Assembly (NCBI GenBank): GCA_965215995.1
Contig: OZ244128.1
Coordinates: forward strand, 2,914,001-2,978,000
Length of the DNA: 64,000 nt
DNA from: SZUA-309 sp965215995
GTDB lineage: Bacteria; Pseudomonadota; Gammaproteobacteria; Pseudomonadales; Azotimanducaceae
Direction of reading: 5' to 3'
Shown: positions 18,298-26,171 of the stretch, in pieces
Layout of the letters: the number at the start of each line of letters is the position of its first letter
Position numbering within the stretch: the first letter of the stretch is position 1
Translations under genes and position numbers: made by a program
Notes under the pieces: model-generated
What the model saw: only the letters and a program-made list of their open reading frames with translations
Databases searched by the model: none
What the model was told of the DNA's origin: nothing

Positions 18298-18420
18298 TGG
18301 GAGCTTCGGCTCCAGCCGCTTAAGACCGCCCACGCATGGGACTTGGGCGTTCAAGGGACCACCGGGAAGAGCCCGGTAACCGGCTGTCGCCGGGCCGCCT
18401 GGCTTGCCGGGCAAGGCCTG
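18298..18420 (+). ncRNA. Structured RNA candidate (5'-leader or small RNA)
   Basis: Five consecutive hairpins in 120 bases: GGAGC-TTCG-GCTCC (18300-18313, a UUCG tetraloop closed by C-G); CGCCCA/TGGGCG (18327-18349); ACCGGG/CCCGGT (18361-18377); CCGGC-TGTC-GCCGG (18380-18393); CTTGC-CGG-GCAAG (18403-18415). It lies 40 bases upstream of a 52-aa membrane-protein gene. GGACCACCGGGAAG and CCGCCTGG recall the ZTP riboswitch, but the P2 hairpin is missing, so I do not assign a family. Confidence 0.45.
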
Positions 18421-18461
18421 CAAACCAATGCCTTTTTGGCTACCTGAATAGGGAGACGTCC

Positions 18462-18620
18462 ATGCATGGTCCGTCCATGCAGCCGGCCACGAAAGTCGAA
18501 GGAGAGCGTTATGACCGCTCTCAGGACAACATGGCGCGACTGATCGTTTACTTCGGCCCTTACGTGCTCTGGGGCTCACTCGGCGCCCTGGTGGGGATGC
18601 TGTTCCTGCTGTCTGGCTAG
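18462..18620 (+). CDS. Small single-pass membrane protein, 52 aa
   Basis: The ATG at 18462 has GGGAGA eight bases upstream. A hydrophilic N-terminus (residues 1-24) is followed by one transmembrane helix (LIVYFGPYVLWGSLGALVGM, then LFLLSG). Not a recognised family. Its leader contains the multi-hairpin RNA candidate and, further up, the LexA-type box, so expression may be regulated. It ends tail to tail with the STAS-like gene, overlapping by 4 bases. Confidence 0.6.
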   Translation: MHGPSMQPATKVEGERYDRSQDNMARLIVYFGPYVLWGSLGALVGMLFLLSG

Positions 18621-19048
18621 TTGCCGGCTGCTGCCGAGCCGGAAAACTCCACCACGTTCGCTGGCAGTGCTGGGACGAACTCGCGACGAATGAGCCACTT
18701 GAGTGCGTGGTCGTAGTCGTCGAACACTTCGGCGTCACCCACGGCGCAGGCGAGCCAGTAGATCCCGGCCACCAGGTCGCTGCTCATCTCGTTGTCTATC
18801 ACCACGGCGATCGATCCGGGTCGATCTTTGAAGTTGTCGATCACGAAGCGTACGAATGGCTTGGTGGCCGCCTGCCGCCAGTCCAGGCGCATGCCCCTCA
18901 GATCCGTGATCAGCGGTAGTTCCGGGTCGTAGTCGGCGGAACTCAGAACCGCTTTACCGAGCTCGTAGAGCTCGGCCAGGTCGATCTCGTTGCTCACCTG
19001 AATGGAGATGAGTCCGTCGTCGCTGGCGATGTGATAGACCGGTGTCAT
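18617..19048 (-). CDS. STAS/SpoIIAA-like hypothetical protein
   Basis: 143 aa, soluble. The pattern LISIQVSNEIDLAELYELGK, PLITDLRGMRLDW, then an Ala-rich helix and SIAVVIDNEMSSDLVAGIYW, fits the small SpoIIAA-like/STAS-like fold often annotated as a family of unknown function. A C-terminal Ala/Gly tail. It stands alone, convergent with the small membrane protein and divergent from the acyl-CoA dehydrogenase-like gene. No role assigned. Confidence 0.6.
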   Translation of the reverse strand: MTPVYHIASDDGLISIQVSNEIDLAELYELGKAVLSSADYDPELPLITDLRGMRLDWRQAATKPFVRFVIDNFKDRPGSIAVVIDNEMSSDLVAGIYWLACAVGDAEVFDDYDHALKWLIRREFVPALPANVVEFSGSAAAGN

Positions 19049-19206
19049 GTGCGCTGTACTGTCCTTAGCCTTTGGCGCTTCCCCGGTGGTACTGAGCCAG
19101 ATGTACTGGATCTTTCGGGAGGATGCTATCGAGCGGAGGGCGGTCGAACTGTGACCCGGTTCGCAATTGCCTGTGCCACAATCGAATATCGGCAGTTGGA
19201 GGAAGG

Positions 19207-20370
19207 ATGAGCACCAGGATCCAGGGTGTTGAGTCGGTGATAAGCCGATTCGCGGTGGCCGCGGAGGTCGCCGGTGAGCATGCTGATCGGGCCGAGTCTC
19301 GAGGAATGCTGGCTGAAGAGACGGTGTCGGCTCTGCTCGAGGCCGGTGTGGCCAGACTGTACCTGCCCGAAAGCCTGGGAGGTCTGGAGGTGGATCCGGT
19401 CACCTGCGCCAGGGTAACGGAGCGCCTGGCTCTCGCCGATCCTTCAGCAGCCTGGTTCGTGATGGTAGCGAACTCGGCCAAGCTCATGGCGTCCACCTGG
19501 CCACAGGCCATGGTGGAACACCTGCTCGCGGACCCGGATACGGTCATTGCGGCCAGCGGCAACCGACCTTATCGCGCGGAGCCGGATGGTGATGGCTATC
19601 GAATCAACGGCGTGAACAGCTTTGTCAGCGGCTGTCATCATGCCGGCTGGCTGCTGTCGCCTGCCGTCTTCGACGAAGCGGGTACGGATGTGCGAACCGT
19701 CGTGTTACCCATGTCCGAGTGTGAAATCGTCGATAACTGGCATGTGCTCGGCATGCGAGGCACCGGCAGCAATGATGTGCGGGCAGACGAGGTGTGGATC
19801 CCTGAAATCCAGACTCAGCGGATGCCGGAGCCGGGATCGGGCCTGCGCAACAAGTACTACCAGGGGGACCTGTATCGCTGTCCCGGGCGGATCATCTTCG
19901 CCACCTACGTGCCGGTGACCCTGGTGCTGGCTCGGCAGGCGCTGGCGACGCTGGATGAGCTGGCGGCAGGAAAGACCCCCTATGCGGAGACGAAAAAGCT
20001 CATGCACCGCTCCATTGCCCAGATTAAGTCCGGCAAGGCGCTGGCGACCTACCGGGCGACACGCGGCTACTTCTTCGACGCCCTGGCCGATGCCTGGGAG
20101 CGCGCAAAGCAAGGTGTGGAGGCCAGCGACCAAGACAAGGCCGATCTCTATCTGGCCGGGACCCACGCTGTGCAGAGCTCGGCAGAGGTGGTTCGGTTGG
20201 TGGCGGATGCGGCGGGTTCATCTGTTACCTATCAGGGCAGCCCGCTCGAGCGCATCCTGCGCGACATGGAGACCCTGCGACACCATGGTTTTGCCAACGA
20301 GAGCCGCTATGGCAGCGTCAGTCAGCTGCGCTGGGGAGCTCCGCTCGACTACCCGCTCATGCTTCGATAA
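19207..20370 (+). CDS. Acyl-CoA dehydrogenase-family flavoprotein
   Basis: 387 aa from the ATG at 19207 with GGAGGAAGG upstream. Domains in order: N-terminal helical (LAEETVSALLEAGVARLYLP, ESLGG), middle beta (GYRINGVNSFVSGCHHAGWL, MRGTGSNDVRADEVWIPE), C-terminal helical. The layout fits the subgroup that includes flavin monooxygenases of the HpaB/DszC kind as well as true dehydrogenases; the usual dehydrogenase Glu base is not obvious. It starts a plus-strand oxidative region that also holds an MFS pump and a P450 on the other strand. Confidence 0.82.
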   Translation: MSTRIQGVESVISRFAVAAEVAGEHADRAESRGMLAEETVSALLEAGVARLYLPESLGGLEVDPVTCARVTERLALADPSAAWFVMVANSAKLMASTWPQAMVEHLLADPDTVIAASGNRPYRAEPDGDGYRINGVNSFVSGCHHAGWLLSPAVFDEAGTDVRTVVLPMSECEIVDNWHVLGMRGTGSNDVRADEVWIPEIQTQRMPEPGSGLRNKYYQGDLYRCPGRIIFATYVPVTLVLARQALATLDELAAGKTPYAETKKLMHRSIAQIKSGKALATYRATRGYFFDALADAWERAKQGVEASDQDKADLYLAGTHAVQSSAEVVRLVADAAGSSVTYQGSPLERILRDMETLRHHGFANESRYGSVSQLRWGAPLDYPLMLR

Positions 20371-20409
20371 GTGCTGTCCGGGCGGCCAGAGTCGCTGTGC
20401 TGACGAGCC

Positions 20410-21261
20410 TCAACCGTCGTAGAACCACGGTCGGTGCAGACCGATCAAGGTCTTCTCCCGGTCCGTCTTGGCGCGAGCCGCCGCCGCCTCGGATACGTGG
20501 CTGACGGATGCCGTCGTCCTGACGCGTTGGGCAATGTCGCGTCGGCCGTAGTGCGCCTGCAGAAAGAACCGGCCCGTATCACTCGTCGTTGAGGGCAACC
20601 GCCGGTGCCAGATGTCGGAGGCGAACAGGCAGACGTCACCGGCTTTGGCAATCAGAGGCTTGACGCCCACACCATTGCAGGTCAGCGCCACATCGTCGTT
20701 TCTATCGCGTGGTGGCGGCATGCCGGACTTGTGACTACCTGGAATCACGCCGGTCGGGCCGCATTCCAGAGGACAGTCCTGAAGATAGATGTGCGCGCCG
20801 ATCGCGAAGATCGGGTAGGGGATGCGGTCGTCCCAGGGGATGCTTGGGTCTCTGGGTATGTGCGGGCCGGCATCCGTATGCCAGAAGCCGCCGCCGTGCT
20901 GGTTCTGCGCACGTGGCGGATTCCGCCAGCAGGTGTTGGCGATCACGTGGCAGTCTTCGCCGAGAAGGGGCTCTATCGTTGCGAGGATTTGAGGATGTGC
21001 GATGGCCTTCTGGGCCAGCGGCGAGCGATTGAACATCTCGTAGCGGAAGTCGTCGTCTTCCTCAGCCGGCCGACCATCTGCCCGACCGTCTCGAGGGTAG
21101 TCTTCGTAAACCGCGTTCAGCTCGGCTGCGAGCGCCTCGACTTCCTCGCTGCTGAAAACGCCGTGCAGATGCGTGTAGCCTTCGTTCTGCAGCTGCCTGC
21201 TCGGTGCGGGCGCATCGTCGTCGGGACGCGCCAGTAGATAACCCATGACTCTTCTGAGCAT
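20410..21261 (-). CDS. Phytanoyl-CoA dioxygenase (PhyH)-family protein
   Basis: 283-aa Fe(II)/2-oxoglutarate oxygenase. The metal site is WHTDAG (HxD) and a distal His in DIWHRRLPSTT, followed by an Arg in GRFFLQAHYG for 2-oxoglutarate. PLECGPTGVIPGSHKSG is a family-typical loop. It hydroxylates an unknown small molecule, often a lipid or secondary metabolite. It is divergent from the MFS transporter gene across a 53-base gap. Confidence 0.87.
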   Translation of the reverse strand: MLRRVMGYLLARPDDDAPAPSRQLQNEGYTHLHGVFSSEEVEALAAELNAVYEDYPRDGRADGRPAEEDDDFRYEMFNRSPLAQKAIAHPQILATIEPLLGEDCHVIANTCWRNPPRAQNQHGGGFWHTDAGPHIPRDPSIPWDDRIPYPIFAIGAHIYLQDCPLECGPTGVIPGSHKSGMPPPRDRNDDVALTCNGVGVKPLIAKAGDVCLFASDIWHRRLPSTTSDTGRFFLQAHYGRRDIAQRVRTTASVSHVSEAAAARAKTDREKTLIGLHRPWFYDG

Positions 21262-21314
21262 TGCCTACCCCCGGGTTCGATCCTACAGTCGGTCAACAGC
21301 CTAGGGGAGTGCGA

Positions 21315-22568
21315 GTGAGCCGTAAACCGATGCGCGGGCCGGATAGCGAACGGTTTTACCTGCTGGCACGGGGCATATACGCACTGGCCTGGGCCACGAT
21401 GGTGACGGTCAGCCTGGTGTTCATGGTGGAAGTGGCCGGTCTCGACCCGCTGCAGATGGTGTTGGTTGGCACCGTGCTGGAGCTCTCGGTGTTCCTCTTC
21501 GAGATACCCACCGGCGTGGTCGCTGACCAGGTCAGCCGGCGTTTGTCTGTCATCATCGGCCACTTTCTGGTGGGTGTTGGCTTCTTTGTCATCGTGCTGG
21601 TGCCGACCTTCGAGGTGATCCTCCTGTCTCAAGTGGTGTGGGGCATTGGCTGGACATTCATCAGTGGGGCCTACCCGGCCTGGCTGACTTCAGAGGTGGG
21701 TGTGCAGCGAGCCAACGAGGTGATGTTGCGCGCCGCTCAGCTCAGCCATGGGATCGCCTTTCTGGGGATCGGCCTGGCGATCGCGCTGGCTCACCTGACG
21801 CTGGCGCTGCCGATCGCAGTGGGCGCCTTGACGGTGGTGGCTTTGAGCGTCGCCATGTTTCTATTCATGCGAGAGGATCACTTCGAGCCGACCGTCGATG
21901 CGGACCGGGAAACCTGGGCGGGGCTGAAGCAGACTTTCGTTGCGGGTGTCCGTGTCGTTCGTGGTCAACAGGTGCTCGTTCTCATGCTTCTGATCACCGC
22001 GGTGTTCGGAATGTTCAGTGAGGGGCTTGATCGACTGTTCACGCCACATCTGCTCGAACGCTTCGAGTTTCCGGCTCTGGCCGGGTTGGATACGGTGGTC
22101 TGGTGGGGTGTCATAGCCGCGGTGGGTAATCTGGCGGGCCTGGCAGCAACGACGATTGCCCGCCGGAAGGTAGATCTCAGTGCTCAGCAGCGGCTCAGTG
22201 TGGTGTTGGCCGGTTGCCTGCTCGGTATATCGATCGGCGTGCTGCTGCTCGCGAATCTGACCTCCTTCTACGCCGTGCTCGCCTGCTTCTGGCTGGTAGG
22301 TGCGTTGCGCAGCGCCTACGGCCCGCTGATGACAGCCTGGCTGAACCGGTTGTTTCCTGAGTCTTCCCGAGCGACCTTGTTCTCGATCTACGGACAGGCG
22401 GACGCGGTGGGGCAGGTGGCAGGTGGTCCCGTAGTGGGGGTTCTGGCCCGGCAACTGGGTATTGGTCTGGCACTCTCCGCTTCGGCTCTGATTCTGCTAC
22501 CGGCATTGCCTCTGTACGGGAAAATTGCGAGGGTGCTTGGAGCCCGTAAGGAGGAAGGAGATGACTGA
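21315..22568 (+). CDS. MFS transporter
   Basis: 417 aa, about twelve transmembrane helices. The start is taken as the GTG at 21315, preceded by AGGGGAG; an in-frame TTG at 21261 is poorer. The loop 2-3 motif EIPTGVVADQVSRRLSVI is the MFS motif A, and a second copy-like loop follows TM8. The 3' end overlaps the next gene by 8 bases. Its place among oxidative enzymes suggests export of a product or drug, but the substrate is unknown. Confidence 0.87.
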   Translation: MSRKPMRGPDSERFYLLARGIYALAWATMVTVSLVFMVEVAGLDPLQMVLVGTVLELSVFLFEIPTGVVADQVSRRLSVIIGHFLVGVGFFVIVLVPTFEVILLSQVVWGIGWTFISGAYPAWLTSEVGVQRANEVMLRAAQLSHGIAFLGIGLAIALAHLTLALPIAVGALTVVALSVAMFLFMREDHFEPTVDADRETWAGLKQTFVAGVRVVRGQQVLVLMLLITAVFGMFSEGLDRLFTPHLLERFEFPALAGLDTVVWWGVIAAVGNLAGLAATTIARRKVDLSAQQRLSVVLAGCLLGISIGVLLLANLTSFYAVLACFWLVGALRSAYGPLMTAWLNRLFPESSRATLFSIYGQADAVGQVAGGPVVGVLARQLGIGLALSASALILLPALPLYGKIARVLGARKEEGDD

Positions 22569-23175
22569 TACATACTGCTACCTGCATCTCGAGGGAGAAG
22601 GGCGGGATGCTACGGAGCTGCGGGCCAAACTGAGCGATATCGCCGGGGCCTGGCGCCAGAGAGGGATCACCTTGTGGGGCGTTTGGGAGGGACTGTTCGG
22701 CGTGGCGAGCAACGAGCTGATCGTCGTTGCGGCTGCCGCGGGTGAGCGGCAGGAAGCTGATTTCACTCGCGACCTGGCTGAGGCAACCGTCTCTATCAGA
22801 GACTCGCTCCTGATGACGCCCACTGTTCGTCCGGACGGCACCACGCCGTGTGATAAATCTGGACTATACGTATTCCGGTTCTTTGAGGTGGCGTCCTCGG
22901 ATGTGGCAGAAGTGGCGGAACTATCCCGTCAGGCCTGGGAGACGTTTGAGAATGCTGACCGCTATCAGAGTGAGCCGCAGGGCTTGTTTCGCCCCCTGGA
23001 TCAGAACGGCGAGCCCGGGCGGATGCTGCTGGTCACCTGGTACGACGGTCTTGAGTCCTGGCAGACATCGCGTGCCCCTGATCCCGCCGCTATGGAAAAC
23101 TTCAGACGCCGGCGAGCGCTCACCAACGGCACTGTGGCGCTGGCGACGCGACTGATCACAACACCATTCACATAG
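22561..23175 (+). CDS. NIPSNAP/ABM-like dimeric alpha-beta barrel protein
   Basis: 204 aa from the ATG at 22561 with a very strong AAGGAGG upstream inside the MFS gene end, so it is coupled to that gene. Two similar halves: TYCYLHLEGEG with GVWEGLFGVASNELIVVAAA, and GLYVFRFFEV with MLLVTWYDGLESWQ. These look like NIPSNAP-type ferredoxin-like modules. No catalytic residues recognised. The stop codon begins an 11-bp tandem repeat. Confidence 0.6.
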   Translation: MTDTYCYLHLEGEGRDATELRAKLSDIAGAWRQRGITLWGVWEGLFGVASNELIVVAAAAGERQEADFTRDLAEATVSIRDSLLMTPTVRPDGTTPCDKSGLYVFRFFEVASSDVAEVAELSRQAWETFENADRYQSEPQGLFRPLDQNGEPGRMLLVTWYDGLESWQTSRAPDPAAMENFRRRRALTNGTVALATRLITTPFT

Positions 23176-23203
23176 CTGCCACATAGCTGCGCCCACGTAG
23201 CGC
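23169..23203 (+). repeat. 11-bp tandem repeat at a stop codon
   Basis: CACATAGCTGC occurs twice head to tail (23169-23179 and 23180-23190), followed by a degenerate CCCACGTAGCGC. The first TAG is the stop of the NIPSNAP-like gene. The second copy is in another frame. Confidence 0.8.
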
Positions 23204-23207
23204 GTCG

Positions 23208-24416
23208 TCACCAGTGCGCAGGTAGCTCCGTCACCCCGCGCAGGGTAATGGTGTTCTTCCACTTCGGCTTCTCCGGATCATCGAGCGTCAGTCGGGGCAG
23301 GCGTTCGAACAGCACCTTGAGCGCCTCGTCTGCTTCGATTCTCGCCAGCTGGGCACCGAGACAGAGGTGGATGCCGCCACCAAAGGACAGGGGTTTCACC
23401 TTTTCCCGCCTGATGTCGAGCTCATCCGGTCGGTCGAAGACCGCGGGATCCCGATTCGCCGCACCCAGGATGGTCATGATGCTATGGCCGCGAGGCACCT
23501 TGATGCCACAGACCTCGGTGTCTTCGAGGGCATCTCTAGCGGTGAGCTGCACCGAGCTGTCGTATCGCAGAAACTCTTCAACCGCCTGAGGCATGCCGGA
23601 GAGATCAGAGCGCAACAGCTCGAGCTGATCTGGATTGCGATACAGGGCGATCAGCGCATTTCCCATCAGGTTAACCGTGGTCTCGTGGCCGGCAGCGAAC
23701 AGCAGAGAGATGTTGGAAGTAAGTTCTTCCCTGCTGAGCTTGCCGTGCTCGGTTTCGCTCTGGACCAGTGCTGTGATCAGATCATCCTGTGGGTCCCCGC
23801 GACGGGCGTTACAGACGGACTCGAAGTAGGCCTGGCTTTCTGCCGAGCGACGGTTCGATTCTTCGATCTCTTCTCTGGTCATGGGCGAGGGATCGATCAG
23901 CCGTCCGTTGACCCGTGAGCCGCTGATGAATTCCGCCCGATCTTCCTCCGGAATGCCGAGCATGTCGCAGATCACGATGACCGGCAGGGGGTGCGTAAAC
24001 AGGCTGACCAGATCGCCACTGCCAGCGTTGATGAAGCCATCGACCAGCTCGTTGGCGATGGCCCGGATCCGCTCCCGCATGGCTTCGGTGCGGCGGGCGT
24101 CGAACGCTTTCACCACCAGGCCGCGCAGTCGAGTGTGATCCGGTGGGTTCTTGAGCAGAATCGTCTGACGCAAGCCCCGGATCGCTGCGTTGGCGTTGAT
24201 CTCGGCCAGCTGTTCCTCGGTCATCATGCTGTCGTCGGCGTGGCCGAGGGTACGGTCACGGAGAGTCTGCTGGATGTCGTCGTAGCGGGTGAGGACCAGC
24301 ATGTTGGCATCCGGCAGCTCGAGTATGGGTGAGCTTTCTCGCAAGGCCTGATACATGGGGTAGGGATTCTCGATGATTTCCGGCGAGAAAATACTCTCGA
24401 GGCTGGGTTCCGCCAT
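23208..24416 (-). CDS. Cytochrome P450
   Basis: 402-aa soluble bacterial P450 (CYP). The I-helix oxygen-binding segment is LLFAAGHETTVNLMGN; EEFLRYDSSVQ is the ExxR-K-helix region; the haem loop FGGGIHLCLGAQLAR places the axial Cys at residue 352. The ATG at 24416 (MAEPSLESIF) has AGGAA upstream; a TTG six codons earlier is less likely. Ferredoxin partners are not adjacent. Substrate unknown, possibly a terpenoid, steroid or fatty acid. Confidence 0.92.
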   Translation of the reverse strand: MAEPSLESIFSPEIIENPYPMYQALRESSPILELPDANMLVLTRYDDIQQTLRDRTLGHADDSMMTEEQLAEINANAAIRGLRQTILLKNPPDHTRLRGLVVKAFDARRTEAMRERIRAIANELVDGFINAGSGDLVSLFTHPLPVIVICDMLGIPEEDRAEFISGSRVNGRLIDPSPMTREEIEESNRRSAESQAYFESVCNARRGDPQDDLITALVQSETEHGKLSREELTSNISLLFAAGHETTVNLMGNALIALYRNPDQLELLRSDLSGMPQAVEEFLRYDSSVQLTARDALEDTEVCGIKVPRGHSIMTILGAANRDPAVFDRPDELDIRREKVKPLSFGGGIHLCLGAQLARIEADEALKVLFERLPRLTLDDPEKPKWKNTITLRGVTELPAHW

Positions 24417-24486
24417 TGTGAGTTTCCTGAACAACTAAAAACAGACTCGAGTGTAGCTCGATCGGCGTTCTCAGGTGTTGTCGCCG

Positions 24487-24975
24487 TCAGCAGGTGGCTT
24501 TCCTCGTAGCACGCCAGTGTGCTTCCTCGGACTCGAGCCGTGCTTCTGCCGTGGCCCGATAGCCCCTCCGTCGAGTCTCAGCCAGCTCCGTGAGCTTCAG
24601 ATTGGCCTCCTGGCAGCGTCTGGCATCCTCCGCGGCACGCGCCGACCGCTCGCGGGCACTTCGTGCCCGCTGTCTCTTCCTGACCTGACGGTCCTGTGCC
24701 AGTGCCCGTTCCAGCAGCTCCAACGCGCGCTGCTCCTCGGCGCTCAACGGCACTGTTTCGATCACGGACAGGCGGGAAGTGGCCGGCTCGCCAGGTGTGA
24801 TGCGTGTGCTGCCCGGTGGGCAGTCGAACTGCCGGAAGTGCGTGCGGCCCGCCTCATCCCGGCATTGAATGACGGCGGCGGTCGCGCTCAGGCAGCATCC
24901 GATGGCAAGGATGGACGTTAGAAAGAGCCAGGAACCGGACCTGAGCAGGTGATATTGGGCACGCGGGCTCGACAT
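24487..24975 (-). CDS. Secreted DUF4124-like protein with basic coiled coil
   Basis: 162 aa. A signal peptide (about 1-33) is followed by a short domain AAVIQCRDEAGRTHFRQFDC resembling DUF4124 (a small Cys-containing module with x-W/Q-C-D-G-pattern). After that comes a long Arg/Glu/Ala-rich helical region (about 75-150). Convergent with nothing; 122 bases downstream of cysK on the same strand. Function unknown. Confidence 0.6.
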   Translation of the reverse strand: MSSPRAQYHLLRSGSWLFLTSILAIGCCLSATAAVIQCRDEAGRTHFRQFDCPPGSTRITPGEPATSRLSVIETVPLSAEEQRALELLERALAQDRQVRKRQRARSARERSARAAEDARRCQEANLKLTELAETRRRGYRATAEARLESEEAHWRATRKATC

Positions 24976-25097
24976 GGCAGCCTCCAGCAGGGAGGCGCCA
25001 GATTAAGTCGACGGGAGGATGAGTCCTGCAGGCTCCGGCTGAATCATCTGCAGGCTGAGGCGGACAGACTGTGCGCCGTCAGCCAGCAGCAGTTGGC

Positions 25098-26051
25098 TCA
25101 GAGTGATGCCAGCCAGTCGTCGTCCGATTCTTCATTGATGCCTTCGAACAGGAAGGTGGACAGGTAGCGCTCTGCGGTATCCGGCAGCATGACCACGAAG
25201 ACGCTGCCTTCGGGTGCCGATTCCGCCACTTTCAGCGCGGCGGTGAAAGTGGCTCCCGCGGAGACGCCGACGAACAGCCCTTCTTCCTGGGCCAGGCGCA
25301 GGGCATTGGCTTTGGCGTCATCCTGATTGACCGGCATTATCTGATCTACCACGCTCTTATCCAGGACTTCGGGAATGAAATCCGGCGTCCAGCCCTGGAT
25401 CATGTGCGGGTTCCAGTCATTACCGGCAAGCATGGACGCCTGTTCCGGCTCTGCTGCCACGATCTTCAGGTCCGGTCGGGCAGTCTTCAGCACCTGGCCA
25501 GCCCCGGTCAGCGTGCCACCGGTGCCCCAGCCGGTGACCCAGTAGTCGAGCCGCTCACCGGCAAAATCGCTGAGAATCTCAGGGCCGGTGGTGCTCGCGT
25601 GGTAGGCGGGATTGGCCGGATTCTCGAACTGGCGGGTCAGGAACCAGCCGTGTTGCTCTGCCAGTTCCTCGGCCCGCTTCACCATGCCGGTGCCTCGCTC
25701 TGCTGCGGGGGTGAGGATCACCTTGGCGCCCATGGCGCGCATGATCTTCCGCCGCTCGACGGAAAAGGTCTCCACCATGGTGGCAACGAATGGGTGGCCG
25801 GTGACGGCACAGACCATGGCCAGGGCGATGCCGGTGTTACCGGAGGTGGCCTCGACCACCGTCTGGCCCGGAGCCAGCACACCGGAGTCTTCAGCGTCCT
25901 TGATGATGGCGTACGCGAGTCGATCCTTGACCGACGCCAACGGATTGAACGCCTCCACCTTAGCGTACATGGTGACGTGATCCGGGCTTGCCCGGTTGAG
26001 TCTGATGATCGGCGTTTTACCGATTGTCTGCAGAATGTTGTCGTAGATCAT
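25098..26051 (-). CDS. cysK: Cysteine synthase A (O-acetylserine sulfhydrylase)
   Basis: 317-aa PLP enzyme of fold type II. The PLP lysine is K42 in NPLASVKDRLA; the substrate loop is EATSGNTGIALA (about 67-78); the phosphate cup is GWGTGGTLTGAGQVLK. It condenses O-acetylserine with sulfide. Residues after 285 include the SVFVVMLPDTAERYLST segment typical of CysK. Likely partner of the sulfate-assimilation recycling enzyme CysQ elsewhere in the window. Confidence 0.94.
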   Translation of the reverse strand: MIYDNILQTIGKTPIIRLNRASPDHVTMYAKVEAFNPLASVKDRLAYAIIKDAEDSGVLAPGQTVVEATSGNTGIALAMVCAVTGHPFVATMVETFSVERRKIMRAMGAKVILTPAAERGTGMVKRAEELAEQHGWFLTRQFENPANPAYHASTTGPEILSDFAGERLDYWVTGWGTGGTLTGAGQVLKTARPDLKIVAAEPEQASMLAGNDWNPHMIQGWTPDFIPEVLDKSVVDQIMPVNQDDAKANALRLAQEEGLFVGVSAGATFTAALKVAESAPEGSVFVVMLPDTAERYLSTFLFEGINEESDDDWLASL

Positions 26052-26126
26052 GCCGAGGCCTCCTCCCGTTGATGCCCGGCTCAGCCGCCGGGGGGAAGAA
26101 ACCTTAACGCAGGGCTTCGCAGTCCG

Positions 26127-26171
26127 CTACAGGCGCCAGACGCAGGTGCGCCTTACAGGCGCCAGCGCAGG
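26127..26171 (-). repeat. 26-bp tandem duplication of a gene 3' end with its stop
   Basis: Read on the minus strand, CTGCGCTGGCGCCTGTAA (the codons for the last residues RWRL and the stop) is followed one period (26 bp) later by CTGCGTCTGGCGCCTGTAG. The downstream copy again ends in a stop codon, in a shifted frame. Confidence 0.8.

Noticed and set aside
18298..18420. ZTP (pfl) riboswitch
   Set aside because: GGACCACCGGGAAG and CCGCCTGG recall it, but the P2 hairpin that should precede CCACCGGG is absent and the pseudoknot pairing is imperfect; no purine or folate gene follows.
21266..21295. tRNA fragment (GGTTCGATCC T-arm-like sequence)
   Set aside because: No acceptor, D or anticodon stem can be built around it.
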